A stretch of 5,907 nt of DNA from Bacteroidota bacterium (GTDB lineage Bacteria > Bacteroidota > Bacteroidia > Flavobacteriales > Weeksellaceae): positions 1 through 5,907 of the forward strand of contig JAEWHB010000221.1 in the NCBI GenBank assembly GCA_023388015.1, in the 5' to 3' direction. Numbering within the stretch: position 1 is the first letter of the stretch; each line of letters starts with the position of its first letter. The notes below the pieces were generated by a model that worked only from the letters and a program-made list of their open reading frames with translations, ran no database searches and had not been told where the DNA came from. Position numbers and translations under genes: made by a program. Of the stretch, positions 5,676 through 5,907 are shown piece by piece.

Positions 5676-5907
5676 ATGAAAAATTTTATTCGAATTTGTG
5701 CGGTTTTACTGTTGGTGGTTTCCTGTCAGAATGAAGTAAAGAGTTTATCTGACTTAAAATCAAACTTTTACGAACTACCCCATAATGGACTTAGATTGGG
5801 CGATAGTTTGAACATTTATTTCTTCAAAAATCAGGACAAAGTTGATTCGGTAGAATTAACAATGAACGGTCAAGCTTTCCACAATCATAGCGTAATGGAC
5901 AACTCCA
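5676..5907 (+). CDS. Predicted lipoprotein, N-terminal part only (3' end outside window)
   Basis: Seventy-seven codons are visible, open to the right edge. The N-terminus is a lipoprotein signal: K2 and R6, a hydrophobic core (ICAVLLLVV), then the lipobox V14-V-S-C17, so the mature protein would be lipidated at C17 and anchored in the inner or outer membrane facing the periplasm or surface. The visible mature part (LRLGDSLNIYFF and KVDSVELTMNGQ, about residues 41-69) looks like the first strands of a small beta-sandwich domain. This is reminiscent of the N-terminal Ig-like region of Bacteroidota glutaminyl-peptide cyclotransferase lipoproteins, but that is a guess from a short fragment. It begins three bases after the hemH stop, so it is probably translated from the same message. 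Confidence 0.75.
   Translation, partial: MKNFIRICAVLLLVVSCQNEVKSLSDLKSNFYELPHNGLRLGDSLNIYFFKNQDKVDSVELTMNGQAFHNHSVMDNS

Overview
The window looks like a chromosomal segment of a Bacteroidota bacterium, most likely a Flavobacteriia/Weeksellaceae (Chryseobacterium-like) member. This rests on the AT-rich sequence, the Bacteroidota-type GroEL and GroES proteins, A-rich leaders without clear Shine-Dalgarno sequences, and -7 boxes of the Bacteroidota form TAnnTTTG upstream of several genes. The genus assignment is by recognition only and has not been tested by a search.

Layout. Minus strand, in transcription order from the right: a small DUF2281-type antitoxin and a PIN-domain toxin (vapB/vapC-like, sharing a 4-base stop/start overlap), then ruvB 17 bases further on, a 125-base regulatory gap, groES, a 98-base gap holding a 7-base tandem repeat, and groEL ending in a clear intrinsic terminator. 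Beyond the terminator lie a roughly 124-base AT-rich element with inverted ends and then a GNAT acetyltransferase that runs off the left edge just before its end. Plus strand, divergent from vapBC: hemH (ferrochelatase), followed after three bases by the start of a lipoprotein gene that runs off the right edge.

Functions. The core is housekeeping: GroES/GroEL folding chamber, RuvB branch-migration motor and the last step of protoheme synthesis. The accessory item is the toxin-antitoxin pair lodged between ruvB and hemH. It shares a divergent promoter region with hemH and may read through into ruvB.

The most interesting signals are regulatory rather than coding. The groES leader carries a near-consensus sigma-54-like -24/-12 element, a pair of direct repeats 32 bases apart with an adjoining palindrome, and an 8-base inverted repeat that could fold the groES start codon into a stem. 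The sigma-54 and start-codon-stem readings partly exclude each other. No clearly new multi-gene system is visible in this window.
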